Shown: positions 51,456 through 60,897, numbered from the stretch's first letter. The stretch is DNA of 64,000 bases from Desulfitobacterium hafniense DCB-2 (GCF_000021925.1 NC_011830.1:4747001-4811000); one strand, 5' to 3'. Notes: generated from the letters alone by a model not told the origin. Numbers and translations are program-made.

Positions 51456-51597
51456 TAAGAATCCTCCTTGTCTGTTCTTTAACCAGTAACTTGTCTGTTG
51501 TTAACTAGTAACCGTTAATTGTTCTCACTATATCCTTTCCCGATACTCTTATTTTAGTACAAAGGTCAATAAAGGTCAAATATAAATTAGCGACAAA

Positions 51598-52455
51598 TTA
51601 TAACTCATCGGCCAGCTTACTCAGGTAATGACCGACTTTTTTTACCCCTTCCACCATAGCGGCGATATTCTGGGTGTTGCCGGCCTGCTCTTGATTGATT
51701 CTGCCGCTCTGGCTTACACCTGCTGCAACAGCTTCGATGGTATCCCGAAAGTTCTTCAGAATGACCTGGATATCATTGGCCGAACGGCTGCTGTCTTCGG
51801 CTAGCTTGCGCACCTCTCCTGCCACCACTTGGAAGCCCCGACCCTGCTCTCCCGCCCGGGCAGCCTCGATGGCGGCATTAAGGCCCAATAAGTTGGTCTG
51901 GTTGGCGACCCGCCGAATAAAGTCGAGAATTTCTTCTGTGGCTTTAACCTGCTCATGGCCTTTCTGCGCCTGCACTGCCACCGATACCCCAATCGAAGTT
52001 ACCTCATGGGAGGAGGCGACCATTTCTTCTATGGCTGCCGCTGCCTGATCGATGGATGCTGTCAGGGTTTGAACCTGCTCCCGAATGGTGGCCTTAATTT
52101 CTTCATCACGGATGGTGGTAACGACCATACCTGTAGCCACCTTAGCAATGGGTGTAATAATGGCTAAGGGCCCGGCAATGCCAAAGCTTCCGATCTTGGC
52201 TCCATTGAGCTTGATCGCCAGGCTGAACCCTTCCTTCATGCTTCCCCCTGAGCGTTCAGCATCTTCTGCGGTAACCACCGCGGTATCCTGGCTGCTGGTT
52301 AAAATCTTTTGGCTTCCTGCATGGATCACACCCAGCCGGGCTTTAGCCGAGTCAGCGATAATGCGGGCCGAAGGATCGCACACGATACTATGGTACCCGC
52401 TTTGTTCATAAATAAATTCTACAATTCTATTGGCGATAGCCGAAGTTAATTCCAT
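51598..52455 (-). CDS. soluble chemoreceptor with sugar-diacid-recognition domain
   Basis: A 285-residue protein with no membrane segment. The N-terminal half (about 1-115) matches the putative diacid recognition domain known from CdaR: IANRIVEFIYEQSGYHSIVC, IHAGSQKIL and IKLNGAKIGSFGIAG. The C-terminal half is a short methyl-accepting signalling domain with the conserved hairpin tip VANQTNLLGLNAAIEAARAG and EQGRGFQVVAGEVRKLAEDS. It should sense a small organic acid in the cytoplasm and act through CheW/CheA. The next genes upstream (glcF, glcD) oxidise a hydroxy acid, which fits a link between sensing and use. Confidence 0.85.
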   Translation of the reverse strand: MELTSAIANRIVEFIYEQSGYHSIVCDPSARIIADSAKARLGVIHAGSQKILTSSQDTAVVTAEDAERSGGSMKEGFSLAIKLNGAKIGSFGIAGPLAIITPIAKVATGMVVTTIRDEEIKATIREQVQTLTASIDQAAAAIEEMVASSHEVTSIGVSVAVQAQKGHEQVKATEEILDFIRRVANQTNLLGLNAAIEAARAGEQGRGFQVVAGEVRKLAEDSSRSANDIQVILKNFRDTIEAVAAGVSQSGRINQEQAGNTQNIAAMVEGVKKVGHYLSKLADEL

Positions 52456-52634
52456 CGTCGCACCCCTTTATCTGTTCTTGCTGTACATGCTATAAAAGAA
52501 TATTCAGAGAATATCCTAACTAATATTCGGCATGGTGAGGATTGCCTTCAGAATTTCTTGTCAAAGCATTCTTGATATACTATATATATTCCTTTTTATT
52601 ATGTAATAAAAGTATCTGCCAATAATGCGAAAGA

Positions 52635-52660
52635 GCAGTGCAAACCGAAGTTTGCACTGC
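52635..52660 (-). terminator. terminator of glcDF
   Basis: Perfect 11-base stem GCAGTGCAAAC / GTTTGCACTGC with a TTCG loop on the minus strand and a short T-run, 75 bases past the glcF stop. Confidence 0.75.
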
Positions 52661-52734
52661 TTAAGTCCCAACTTTTTCTCCTGAATCGTCTTCAGCTTAT
52701 TGAACACATTATGGAGAACAAAGTGCCAGGCCCC

Positions 52735-54039
52735 TTAGCGGGCTGCTTGCTTTGCTCCTTTTTTACCTGCCTGGTAGGATTCAGCGAGAATTTGAACGGT
52801 ATGCATGACATTTTCATGCAAGCCGGCATTCATCACACCACTGGTCAGTTGTAAACGACAGGCCGGGCAACCGGTGACCACTGTATCGGTGTGAGTTTGG
52901 GCAATGTCCGCAATTTTCTTGGCGCCGATCTGACCGGATAGATCCGGATGAACCAGATAGAAGGATCCGGCCATGCCGCAGCAACGATCCGGTTTTTTCA
53001 TCTCAATAAATTCCAGACCGGGAATGGAGTTGAGGATCTGACGGGGTTCTTGATTGACCCCTTGACCACGGTTTAAGTGGCAGGGATCATGATAGGTCAC
53101 TTTGCGTTGAACAGGTCCCAGCCCTTCTTTCTTATAGGGAACCTTATGAATAAGGAATTCCGCTATATCATAGGTCCGGGCTGCCCATTTGTCAGCTAAA
53201 GCTTTCATTTCCGAATCCTCTTCGAAAATCTGCGGGAAAGTGTGCTTCCATGCTTCCCCACAGGAAGAACAGTTGGAAATGATCACATCAGGGTTCAGCT
53301 TTTCAAAAGCCAGCAGATTGCGGCGAGCGCAAGCCTTGGCCGATTCCACATCCCCATTGACGGCTGCGGGAGTTCCGCAACAGCCTTGATCTTTAGGAAC
53401 GACAATTTCACAGTCGTTTTCCTTTAAGACATCGACGACGGCCTTACCCATATCGGTGTAGAAGTAGTTGGTCATACAGCCGATATAGTAGCCCACCCGC
53501 ATTTTGGGCTCTTTTACTTTGGTGACTTCAGGAAGTTCATCTTTTAAGGGGCGGGGAGCAAGGTTGGGCAGGATCTTTTCCTTACCGATGCCGATATCAA
53601 TACGGAGACGAGCTCCTTTATCACTGCCGTGAACACGTTTCATAGCCAGCCCCTGGAAAGTGCTGCCCATCTTCATGCCAAAGTCAAAGAGACGGTTGGC
53701 TTTGAGGGCGGTAAAGGCAATCTTCTTGACTGGATGGAGGCCTTTTTTACGAACGGCTTCAGCCCGGGCTGCCAGAATAATTTTATCAAAGCGAACTCCA
53801 CAAGGACAAATCTTATTGCAGGCCATACAGGTGGTGCAGAGGGATAGACGGTCGGCAATGCCTTCTGTCATCTCTACCTCACCCTTCATGACCATCTGAA
53901 CCAAGCTGATTTTCCCCCGTGCCACCGAGACTTCCCGGCGGTTTTCTTTGTAGATGGGGCAAACTTCTTGGCAGTTTCCGCATTTCATACATTTATTTAA
54001 TTCGTCTTGGATGGAGTCAAGTGAACTGTAAATACTCAC
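52735..54039 (-). CDS. glcF: glycolate/lactate oxidase-type iron-sulfur subunit
   Basis: A 434-residue protein with two 4Fe-4S clusters (CMKCGNCQEVCPIY near residue 18 and CTTCMACNKICPCG near 68) and two CCG domains (CCGTPAAVNGDVESAKAC near 221 and CCGMAGSFYLVHPDLS near 355). It takes electrons from the flavoprotein subunit and passes them on, probably to membrane quinone. The GTG start lies two bases past the glcD stop; its ribosome site is made by the last codons of glcD, so the two are tightly coupled. Glycolate and D-lactate enzymes look alike, so the substrate is open. Confidence 0.92.
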   Translation of the reverse strand: MSIYSSLDSIQDELNKCMKCGNCQEVCPIYKENRREVSVARGKISLVQMVMKGEVEMTEGIADRLSLCTTCMACNKICPCGVRFDKIILAARAEAVRKKGLHPVKKIAFTALKANRLFDFGMKMGSTFQGLAMKRVHGSDKGARLRIDIGIGKEKILPNLAPRPLKDELPEVTKVKEPKMRVGYYIGCMTNYFYTDMGKAVVDVLKENDCEIVVPKDQGCCGTPAAVNGDVESAKACARRNLLAFEKLNPDVIISNCSSCGEAWKHTFPQIFEEDSEMKALADKWAARTYDIAEFLIHKVPYKKEGLGPVQRKVTYHDPCHLNRGQGVNQEPRQILNSIPGLEFIEMKKPDRCCGMAGSFYLVHPDLSGQIGAKKIADIAQTHTDTVVTGCPACRLQLTSGVMNAGLHENVMHTVQILAESYQAGKKGAKQAAR

Positions 54040-54040
54040 C

Positions 54041-55429
54041 TTAGTCCCTCCTCACCATTTTACCAGGGTTAATGCGATAATCAGGGTCACATGCTTCTTT
54101 GATATCTTTCAGGAGCTTTACACCGGCCTCACCGAATTCCAGAGGCAAGAACTTGGCTTTAGCCATGCCGATACCATGCTCACCGGAAAGAGTTCCGCCC
54201 AAGGATACGGCTACCTGGAAGATTTCCTCGACAGCCTTATCCACGCGTTCCATTTCTTCCTTGTTGTTCTCATCGGTCAGAATCGTGGGATGGAGATTGC
54301 CATCACCGGCATGACCGAAGGTTCCGATCAAGAGATCATATTTTTCAGCGATTTGGCGGATAGCTTTAATCATGTGGGGAATCTTGCTGCGGGGAACAGT
54401 AGCGTCCTCCAGTACAGTGGTCGGTCTGCGCTGAGCCAGGGCAGGCAGGGCATTCCGGCGAGCCAGCCAGATCTTGTCCCGTTCTTCATCGGTCTTAGCC
54501 ACATTGATTTCTACAGCGCCCTGCTCTTTAAGAATCTTCTCTACCAGAGCTGCTTCACGCTCAACGGCTTCCTTATAGCCATCTACTTCACAGAGCAAAA
54601 TTGCTTCAGCATCCACAGGAAGTCCGGCATGGGTGAAGTTTTCTACCGTGCGGATGGTGATATTGTCCATGATTTCCAGGGTTGCGGGAATAACCTTGTT
54701 GCGGATAATGGCGGCAATGGCATTTCCTGCTTTATCGATATCATCAAATACGCCGAGGAGTGCTTTTCTGGCTTCGGGTACGGGATTCAGCTTGACAATG
54801 ATCTCGGTGATGATACCCAGGGTCCCTTCAGCGCCGGTAAATAAAGCGGTCAGGTCATAACCGGTCACATTTTTCACTGTTTTGCCGCCCCATTTGATGA
54901 TATCCCCATTAGCGCGAACCAGCTTCATGCCCATCACATAATGCTTGGTCACCCCGTATTTCAGCCCACGCAGACCACCGGAGGACTCGGAGACAGAACC
55001 GCCCATGGTGGCAGTTTTTACTGTACCGGGATCGGGAGGATAGAAAAGGCCATGCTCTAAGGCCGCATCATTTAAATCTTGAATGATCACACCGGGTTGA
55101 ACAGTCGCCGTCAGGTTCTCAGCGTCCACCTCGATGATCTGGTTCATATGCAGCATGGACATAACGATTCCTTTTTCAATAGGAATGGTCCCGCCGCTGA
55201 GGTTGGTAGCCGATCCCCGCGGATAAACGGGAAGATCATACTTGGTGGCAATCTTCATGACTTCCGAGACTTGTTCCGTGGTCTTTGGGGTAACAAAGAC
55301 ATCCGGAGTTTGATGAGGCATAGCTGCTGTGGCGTCATAAGAGTAAGACAGGAGTTCTTCATGCTCCGTGACCACATTCTCTTTGCCCAGGACTTGGATC
55401 AGTTCATTCAAAGCTTCCGCTTTTAACAT
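54041..55429 (-). CDS. glcD: FAD-linked glycolate/D-lactate oxidase subunit
   Basis: A 462-residue flavoprotein. The FAD_binding_4 domain has LPVYPRGSATNLSGGTIPIE near residue 75 and YPPDPGTVKTATMGGSVSES near 132. The FAD-oxidase C domain has GTFGHAGDGNLHPTILTDEN near 370 and LSGEHGIGMAKAKFLPLEFG near 414. It oxidises a 2-hydroxy acid (glycolate or D-lactate) at the membrane face together with the iron-sulfur subunit. AAGGAGG precedes the ATG. A divergent FadR-type regulator and a TGGTNNNACCA site upstream suggest induction by the substrate. Confidence 0.93.
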   Translation of the reverse strand: MLKAEALNELIQVLGKENVVTEHEELLSYSYDATAAMPHQTPDVFVTPKTTEQVSEVMKIATKYDLPVYPRGSATNLSGGTIPIEKGIVMSMLHMNQIIEVDAENLTATVQPGVIIQDLNDAALEHGLFYPPDPGTVKTATMGGSVSESSGGLRGLKYGVTKHYVMGMKLVRANGDIIKWGGKTVKNVTGYDLTALFTGAEGTLGIITEIIVKLNPVPEARKALLGVFDDIDKAGNAIAAIIRNKVIPATLEIMDNITIRTVENFTHAGLPVDAEAILLCEVDGYKEAVEREAALVEKILKEQGAVEINVAKTDEERDKIWLARRNALPALAQRRPTTVLEDATVPRSKIPHMIKAIRQIAEKYDLLIGTFGHAGDGNLHPTILTDENNKEEMERVDKAVEEIFQVAVSLGGTLSGEHGIGMAKAKFLPLEFGEAGVKLLKDIKEACDPDYRINPGKMVRRD

Positions 55430-55793
55430 AACAATAAATCCTCCTTATGTGGAATTAAAATAATGAATAAGCTATAATGAGTACGCATCCACTGGTCTGA
55501 CCATCCTATGATACGCTGTGTTATTACACTATACTATTCGGTGAGATTTGATAAATTCCTACATTGGGAAAAAAAGAACTTTTCGATTAAAAAAAACTTT
55601 CTGATTATACCTCATTTATTCGCATTTTCAGATTTGAGAATGAGTTTGCCCGGCCTGGCGAGGGAAATGTGCGGAATTAGATGTTGCAGGGTACTAGCCC
55701 CTGCCCTGTACAATATGATATAATTTTTACGCAAGTAAGAATTATTAAAAAAAACAAGCGGTGATCAATGATCTAAATTGCGAGGTAAAAGAA
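55430..55793. other. divergent region between glcD and the FadR-type gene
   Basis: Apart from the palindrome at 55493-55503 and the AT-rich stretch with TATAATG-like hexamers near 55472, nothing else stands out. The region 55510-55690 is A/T-rich with no ribosome-sited frame. A GTG at 55761 in frame with the regulator lacks a good ribosome site and was not chosen. Confidence 0.45.
55493..55503. promoter_or_regulatory. FadR-family operator in the glcD promoter
   Basis: TGGTCTGACCA is a perfect palindrome of the form TGGT-N3-ACCA, the consensus known for LldR/GlcC/PdhR-type regulators of the FadR subfamily. It lies 64 bases before the glcD start, about where the -35 box of a promoter with -10 near TATAGC (55475-55470) should be. 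Confidence 0.65.
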
Positions 55794-56516
55794 ATGGATA
55801 TTCGACCGATTAAAAGCAAACGGACCACTGAAATTATCTTAGATCAAATTAAAGAGCTTATTGTGAAAGGCGAACTTTCTCAGGGAGATAAGCTCCTTAC
55901 CGAAAATGAACTTTCGGAACGTTTCCAGGTCTCACGGACTTCGGTCCGGGAAGCCCTGGCTGCTCTGAGCTTAACAGGAATTTTAGAGATCCGCCAAGGG
56001 GGCGGCATCTATGTCAAGGCGAATGCCTCCAACGCTATTATCGAGCCCTTGACTTTTATTCTCCTGTTGGAAAAGAATAAGCTGCAGAATATTCTTGAGG
56101 TCCGCAAAGCTTTGGAAGTGGAGGCTGCCGGTTTAGCCGCCCTGCGCCGCAACGAGGAAGAGTTGGCAACCCTTGGAGATCTCATTGAGCAGATGGAAAA
56201 TGATTTGCCGGATGCCCAGAACAGTGAGGCCCTTGATTTAAAATTCCATCTGACCTTAGCCAAGGCCAGCGAGAATCCTCTCCTCGACCGGATGATGAAT
56301 ACTGTTCAGGAAATTATGGGCCAGACTTTGCAAGTGACCCGAGCCCTTTGGATGTCGGCTACCACCGAAGGGACTTCATACCGGCTTTTTGAAGATCACC
56401 GAAATATTTACGAAATGATCCGGGACCAAAATGCGGATATGGCCCGCAAATTGACCTATGAACACCTGCGCAAAGTGGAATTGGAGCTGGGTAAATATCG
56501 GGAAGAGGAAGAATAA
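55794..56516 (+). CDS. GntR/FadR-family regulator of glcDF
   Basis: A 240-residue protein. The N-terminal winged helix is typical of GntR proteins: EIILDQIKELIVKGELSQGD, LTENELSERFQVSRTSVREA and LEIRQGGGIYV. The C-terminal all-helical FCD domain (about 80-235) has the metal/ligand residues D-x3-H in LDLKFHLTLAKASEN and later His residues (FEDHRNIYEMI, TYEHLRKVELEL). LldR/GlcC relatives bind lactate, glycolate or pyruvate there. ATG 55794 after GCGAGG is preferred. It is divergent from glcD and a matching operator lies in between, so control of glcDF is likely. Confidence 0.9.
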   Translation: MDIRPIKSKRTTEIILDQIKELIVKGELSQGDKLLTENELSERFQVSRTSVREALAALSLTGILEIRQGGGIYVKANASNAIIEPLTFILLLEKNKLQNILEVRKALEVEAAGLAALRRNEEELATLGDLIEQMENDLPDAQNSEALDLKFHLTLAKASENPLLDRMMNTVQEIMGQTLQVTRALWMSATTEGTSYRLFEDHRNIYEMIRDQNADMARKLTYEHLRKVELELGKYREEEE

Positions 56517-56530
56517 CACTTAACTTGGTC

Positions 56531-56569
56531 AAATGAAAGAGGAGGGCGCTTTGCCCTCCTCTTTCATTT
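56531..56569. terminator. bidirectional terminator
   Basis: Perfect 17-base stem AAATGAAAGAGGAGGGC with its complement at 56553-56569, five-base loop, 14 bases past the regulator stop; it can also stop the RND operon transcript. Confidence 0.85.
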
Positions 56570-56577
56570 AATAACTC

Positions 56578-56629
56578 AGGTGAATCATATTCACCTAGGA
56601 TGAATCACGGGACCTGTCCCCATGATTCA
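56578..56629. repeat. REP-like palindromes, copy D
   Basis: Two palindromes in a row: AGGTGAATCATATTCACCT (56578-56596) and TGAATCACGGGACCTGTCCC with arm CATGATTCA (56601-56629). The second is the fullest copy of the repeat also seen at 40154, 46960 and 49731, and it ends right at the RND stop codon. Confidence 0.75.
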
Positions 56630-59600
56630 CTAGGCTGTGACGGTTTCACTGGATTCTGAGGCTGCTTTTCTTTTACCCTTTCTTTTCAGGAAATTCTTAA
56701 AGTCTTCATTGATAGTGTAGATTACCGGAACCAGAATGAGGGTGGAAAGGGTGGATAGAGTCATACCAAAGATAACCACGATAGCCATGGGAGCCATGGT
56801 CTCTGCGCCCTCCCCTATGCCCACAGCCATGGGAATAAGGCCCAGCGCTGTAGCCAGTGAGGTCATCATGATGGGGCGTAAACGGATGGGGCCGGCATTC
56901 TCAATGGCTTCTTCACGTCCATCGCCCATCTCACGGCGCTTATTAATATAGTCTACCAAGACAATGGCATTACTTACTACGATACCCGTAAGGAGAATGA
57001 GCCCGATAAAGGCCGGAACGCTGATCGTGCTCCTGGTAATAAAGAGGCCCAGCATTCCTCCCGAAAAGCCCATAGGCAGCGAGAAAATAATCGTGAAGGG
57101 ATGGATCAGGGACTCAAACTGAGCGGCCAGAATCATGTAGACCAGGACAATCGCCAGGATTAAAGCCATCCCTAAGTCTTGGAAGGATTTAACCATTTCT
57201 TCATTTTCTCCGCCCATATCATAGGTGTAGCCATTGGGAAGAGGATAATTGTTGAGCTTGGCTTGAATATCATTGGTGACGCTGACCAGATCCCGGCCCA
57301 CAATATCACTGCTCACATGAACGACACGAGCCTGGCCTGAACGCTCAATGGCTGTGGGGCCGCGTTCAATGGTCACCTCGGCGATCTGGCTTAAAGGCAC
57401 ATCTGTACCAAGAGGTGTTGTGATGGGGGTTTGTTCTAAATTGGATAGGGATTGCTTAAAGGTATCATCACCTGTGATGACCACGTTGATCTCTTTTCCT
57501 TCATAGCGATATCTTGTGGCCGTGGTCCCGGAAAGAGTACCTTTCAGACCATTGGCAATCTGATAGGCGGTAAGCCCGTATTTAGAGGCCTTCTCCCGGT
57601 CAATTGCCACCTGGACTTCAGGAATTCCTTCCCCCATGCTGGTTTTTACTTCCCGGGTTCCTTCCACAGAGGCCACCATGGCCTGAATATCTGTGGCAAT
57701 CTGCTGCAGCTGGTCGAGTTCGTCCCCTTTAATCGCTATATCGATAGGGGTCGTTGTTCCCATGGACATCATATCGGTCACCGCGACTTCGATTTTGGCT
57801 CCGGGAATATCCTTAGTCAAAGCACGAAGTTCCTCGGCCACTTCATCAACACTGCGCTCCCGCTCCATAAGCGGAACCAGCTGGATTGTAATGGAGCCTG
57901 AATTCCCTGATGCACCACCAAAGGACATCAGTCCTCCCCCTCCGACCTGAGCGAAGGCTGTTTGGACCTCCTCAATTCCTTCCAGGTGTTTTTCCACTTC
58001 GGCAATGGCGGCATCTGTATCCTCTAATTGAGCTCCGTCAGGCAGTTTTACACTCACTGTCATCTGTCCCGCGTCAGAGGAAGGCATGAATTCTGCTCCC
58101 ACAAATAAAGTGGTAGCTCCGGAGAGAACAAAGATGAGAATGGAGCCCACGACGATGGTTTTGCGATGACCAAGAGCATAGTGAAGAAAGCGCCGATAGC
58201 TTTTCTCAATCCGGCCAAAGCCGTTATCAAAGCCCCGGCCAAAGCCGTCAAAAAGGCCTCTGAGCCCTTTTCGGCCCACAGGAATCTCCCCAACCTTCAT
58301 GATTTTAGCGGATAAGGCGGGAACCAAGGTCAGGGATACGAGCAGGGAAGCACCTAAGGATATCCCTACGGTGAGAGCAAGATCCCGGAAAAGGGTGGCT
58401 GTCAGGCCTTCAACGAAGACAATAGGTAAAAATACGGCTACGGTGGTCAGGGTCGAGGCTGTAATCGCCATTCCTACTTCTGACACCCCTTTAATGGCGG
58501 CATCAAATTTGGAATGTCCGGCCTCCCGGAAGCGGTAGATGTTTTCCAGAGCTACGATATTGTCGTCGACCAGACGTCCCATGGCCAGACTCAATCCGCC
58601 TAAGGTCATCATATTGATGCTGACATCCATAAAATACAGGCAGGCAAAGGTCGCCATAACGGCAATGGGGATGGCGGTTGCTGTAATAAAGGTGGTGCGC
58701 AGGTTATGGAAAAAGACGAAAAGGATGCCGATGGCCAGAATACCGGCGAGAAGGGCTTCTTTGAACACGGTATTAATGGTCTCTTTGATATACACCGATT
58801 CATCATAGACTGTGTCCAGGGTCAGTTCCGGGAATTCTGCTTTTAATTCGCCGATAGCCTTGGTAATGTCTTCGGCAACGGCCACGGTGTTGACTCCGGA
58901 TTGTTTCTGAATAGCAATGCTGACACTTTGTAAGCCGTTGGTGCGGGAAATAGTGGTCACATCGGTGTGGCCAAGTTCCACATCGGCAATATCTTTTAAC
59001 CGGACCTGTCCCCCTGTGTTGAGAGGAATCAGGAGGTTTTCTATCTCTTCGAGAGTTTGAAACTCACCTGTGGTACGGATGGTTAGATCCTGGTTGCCCT
59101 TTTTAACTTCCCCGGCGGGAGAATTAAGGTTTTCTGCCGCAAGGATACCGGACAGAGTACTGATGCTTAGACCATAGCCTTGCATTTTTTCCTGATGGGT
59201 TTTTATTTTTACTTCATTTTCGTAGCCACCGCTGATGGAGACTGAGGCAACCCCTTTGACCCGTTCCATCCGCGGCTTGATTTCATCCTCAGCCAGGGCC
59301 TGCAACTGGGCTAAATCCACATTTGCCGAAGACATGGTCAGTTGCATGATGGGCATCATGGAGATGTCGATTTTGAGAACCATGGGTGAACCGGCCCCTT
59401 CGGGCAACGCGAATTTAATCATATCCACCTTTTCGCGCATTTGCAGAGTGGCAAAGTTCATATCGGTTCCCGTTTTAAAGGAGGCCATGACGATGGACGT
59501 ACCTTCTGTGGTGGTGGAGGTTACGATATCAATGTTTTCGGTGGAAGATACGGCTCCTTCAATAGGATTCGTAATCAATTTTTCAATTTCCTGAGGACCA

Positions 59601-59761
59601 ACTCCCGAGTATTCGGTCATGACGATGGCCATGGGAAGTTCAAACTCCGGAAAAAGGTCAATGGGCAGACGGGTCAAGGAGACGGTTCCTAAGAGAATGA
59701 CGATCAAAACCGTCATGATAATGGTAACAGGGCGCTTGACGGAGGTTTCCGCTAGTTTCAA
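56630..59761 (-). CDS. RND-family (HAE1/AcrB-like) efflux transporter
   Basis: A 1043-residue inner-membrane pump with twelve helices in the 1+5+1+5 RND layout and two large outer loops. It opens KLAETSVKRPVTIIMTVLIV. Helix 4 carries the proton-relay pair in MGRLVDDNIVALENIYRF near residue 402, and the second half has SLPMGFSGGMLGLFITRS and LRPIMMTSLATALGLIPMA. It uses the proton gradient to expel drugs, solvents or lipids. The TTG start overlaps the adaptor's stop by four bases. The length and family are normal; a pump of this type in a Gram-positive-type lineage would not need an outer-membrane channel, and none is adjacent. Confidence 0.93.
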   Translation of the reverse strand: MKLAETSVKRPVTIIMTVLIVILLGTVSLTRLPIDLFPEFELPMAIVMTEYSGVGPQEIEKLITNPIEGAVSSTENIDIVTSTTTEGTSIVMASFKTGTDMNFATLQMREKVDMIKFALPEGAGSPMVLKIDISMMPIMQLTMSSANVDLAQLQALAEDEIKPRMERVKGVASVSISGGYENEVKIKTHQEKMQGYGLSISTLSGILAAENLNSPAGEVKKGNQDLTIRTTGEFQTLEEIENLLIPLNTGGQVRLKDIADVELGHTDVTTISRTNGLQSVSIAIQKQSGVNTVAVAEDITKAIGELKAEFPELTLDTVYDESVYIKETINTVFKEALLAGILAIGILFVFFHNLRTTFITATAIPIAVMATFACLYFMDVSINMMTLGGLSLAMGRLVDDNIVALENIYRFREAGHSKFDAAIKGVSEVGMAITASTLTTVAVFLPIVFVEGLTATLFRDLALTVGISLGASLLVSLTLVPALSAKIMKVGEIPVGRKGLRGLFDGFGRGFDNGFGRIEKSYRRFLHYALGHRKTIVVGSILIFVLSGATTLFVGAEFMPSSDAGQMTVSVKLPDGAQLEDTDAAIAEVEKHLEGIEEVQTAFAQVGGGGLMSFGGASGNSGSITIQLVPLMERERSVDEVAEELRALTKDIPGAKIEVAVTDMMSMGTTTPIDIAIKGDELDQLQQIATDIQAMVASVEGTREVKTSMGEGIPEVQVAIDREKASKYGLTAYQIANGLKGTLSGTTATRYRYEGKEINVVITGDDTFKQSLSNLEQTPITTPLGTDVPLSQIAEVTIERGPTAIERSGQARVVHVSSDIVGRDLVSVTNDIQAKLNNYPLPNGYTYDMGGENEEMVKSFQDLGMALILAIVLVYMILAAQFESLIHPFTIIFSLPMGFSGGMLGLFITRSTISVPAFIGLILLTGIVVSNAIVLVDYINKRREMGDGREEAIENAGPIRLRPIMMTSLATALGLIPMAVGIGEGAETMAPMAIVVIFGMTLSTLSTLILVPVIYTINEDFKNFLKRKGKRKAASESSETVTA

Positions 59762-60897
59762 GATTCGCTCCCCCCTACCACCTTGACTTTGCTTCCTTGC
59801 TCAACTAAGGTTTGGCCTTTGACAATCACTTGCTCTCCGGCCTGCAGGCCTTCGCGGATCTCCACTTCAGCCCCGGTATCCAGGCCGGAGACCACCTTCT
59901 TGGCGACAGCGCGCTCCTCTTCAACCACAAAGACTACATATTCTCCGTTTTTCAAAACAACGGCTTCACTGTTGACAGCAAGGACATTCTCTTTGGTTGC
60001 GGTGGGAATCTCAACTTTAGCGAACATGCCCGGCTTAACCAGATTTTCTGTATTCTCAATGGTCACTTTAACAGGATAGAGGCCGAGCTGTTGATTCGCT
60101 GCCGGAGCAAGGCTGGTTAAGACGCCTTTGATCTCCTTTTGCCCGGCGGAATTAATGATGACGGTTGCTTCTTGTCCCACTTTAAGGGTATTGACAATAT
60201 TCTCAGGAACACTTAAGGAAACATAAAGAGCATCCAATTGGGTAACCGTCACGGCTGCCGTGGCTTGAGAAGCCATTTGCCCCACCACTACATTAAGAGC
60301 GGCAACGGTTCCGCTGACGGGTGCCGTTACGGTCATATCGGATATAGCGTCATGAGCCTGGTTATAGCCCAGTTGAGCCTGCTCCACCTGGAGCTGAACT
60401 GCTTTAAGGTTATTCTCCAAGGAGGTAACCTGATCTTCAATACCTTCAAACTGGACTTTGGAAATAGCTCCGGCTTCGTAAAGGGCTCTTTGCCGTTCCA
60501 GATTCTCCTTGGCCGAATCCAGGGAATCCTTGGTCATCTGATAAGACAGCTCAGCACTTTTTACGGCTATAGCCGCCGTATCGACAGATTTCTGCAGGTC
60601 AACCGTATCCATCGTGAAGAGCACTTGTCCTGCCTGGACCGTATCCCCTACCTTGACGTTAATATTGGTAACCTTTCCCGGCATTTTAGGAACGATAGAG
60701 ACTTCTTGATCTGAGATTACCTTCCCACTGAAAACCACCGTCTCTACTAAAGTCTTGGCCGCAGCCGGCTGAACTTCAACAGGAATATAGGATTCTTCTT
60801 CAACTACCGCCTGGGCTGCTTGGGAACCGCACCCCGTAGCGGTCAGGGTCAAGCCGATGATTAGGGCAGTTGATAATAAACGAAACCTTAACTTCAT
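59758..60897 (-). CDS. RND efflux adaptor (membrane fusion protein), lipoprotein
   Basis: A 379-residue adaptor. The signal peptide ends in a lipobox (LTLTATGCGS), so it is lipid-anchored. A lipoyl-like half-motif (VSIVPKMPGKVTNINVKVGD, about 65-95) is followed by a coiled-coil hairpin (about 110-175), the second lipoyl half (TVTAPVSGTVAALNVVVGQM near 190), and beta-barrel and membrane-proximal domains (KEVVSG-type end with REGLQAGEQVIVKGQTLVEQ). Start ATG 60897 stands after GGAGG. It couples the RND pump to an outer partner; in this window only the TolC-like pair at 7.6-9.9 kb could be one. Confidence 0.9.
   Translation of the reverse strand: MKLRFRLLSTALIIGLTLTATGCGSQAAQAVVEEESYIPVEVQPAAAKTLVETVVFSGKVISDQEVSIVPKMPGKVTNINVKVGDTVQAGQVLFTMDTVDLQKSVDTAAIAVKSAELSYQMTKDSLDSAKENLERQRALYEAGAISKVQFEGIEDQVTSLENNLKAVQLQVEQAQLGYNQAHDAISDMTVTAPVSGTVAALNVVVGQMASQATAAVTVTQLDALYVSLSVPENIVNTLKVGQEATVIINSAGQKEIKGVLTSLAPAANQQLGLYPVKVTIENTENLVKPGMFAKVEIPTATKENVLAVNSEAVVLKNGEYVVFVVEEERAVAKKVVSGLDTGAEVEIREGLQAGEQVIVKGQTLVEQGSKVKVVGGSES

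Noticed and set aside
54176..54844. 222-codon plus-strand reading frame inside glcD
   Set aside because: The minus-strand frame has clear FAD-oxidase motifs throughout, and the opposite frame has no recognisable feature.
55508..55723. 71-codon plus-strand frame ahead of the FadR-type gene
   Set aside because: AT-rich with Lys/Phe runs, no ribosome site and no family likeness; it lies in the promoter region.
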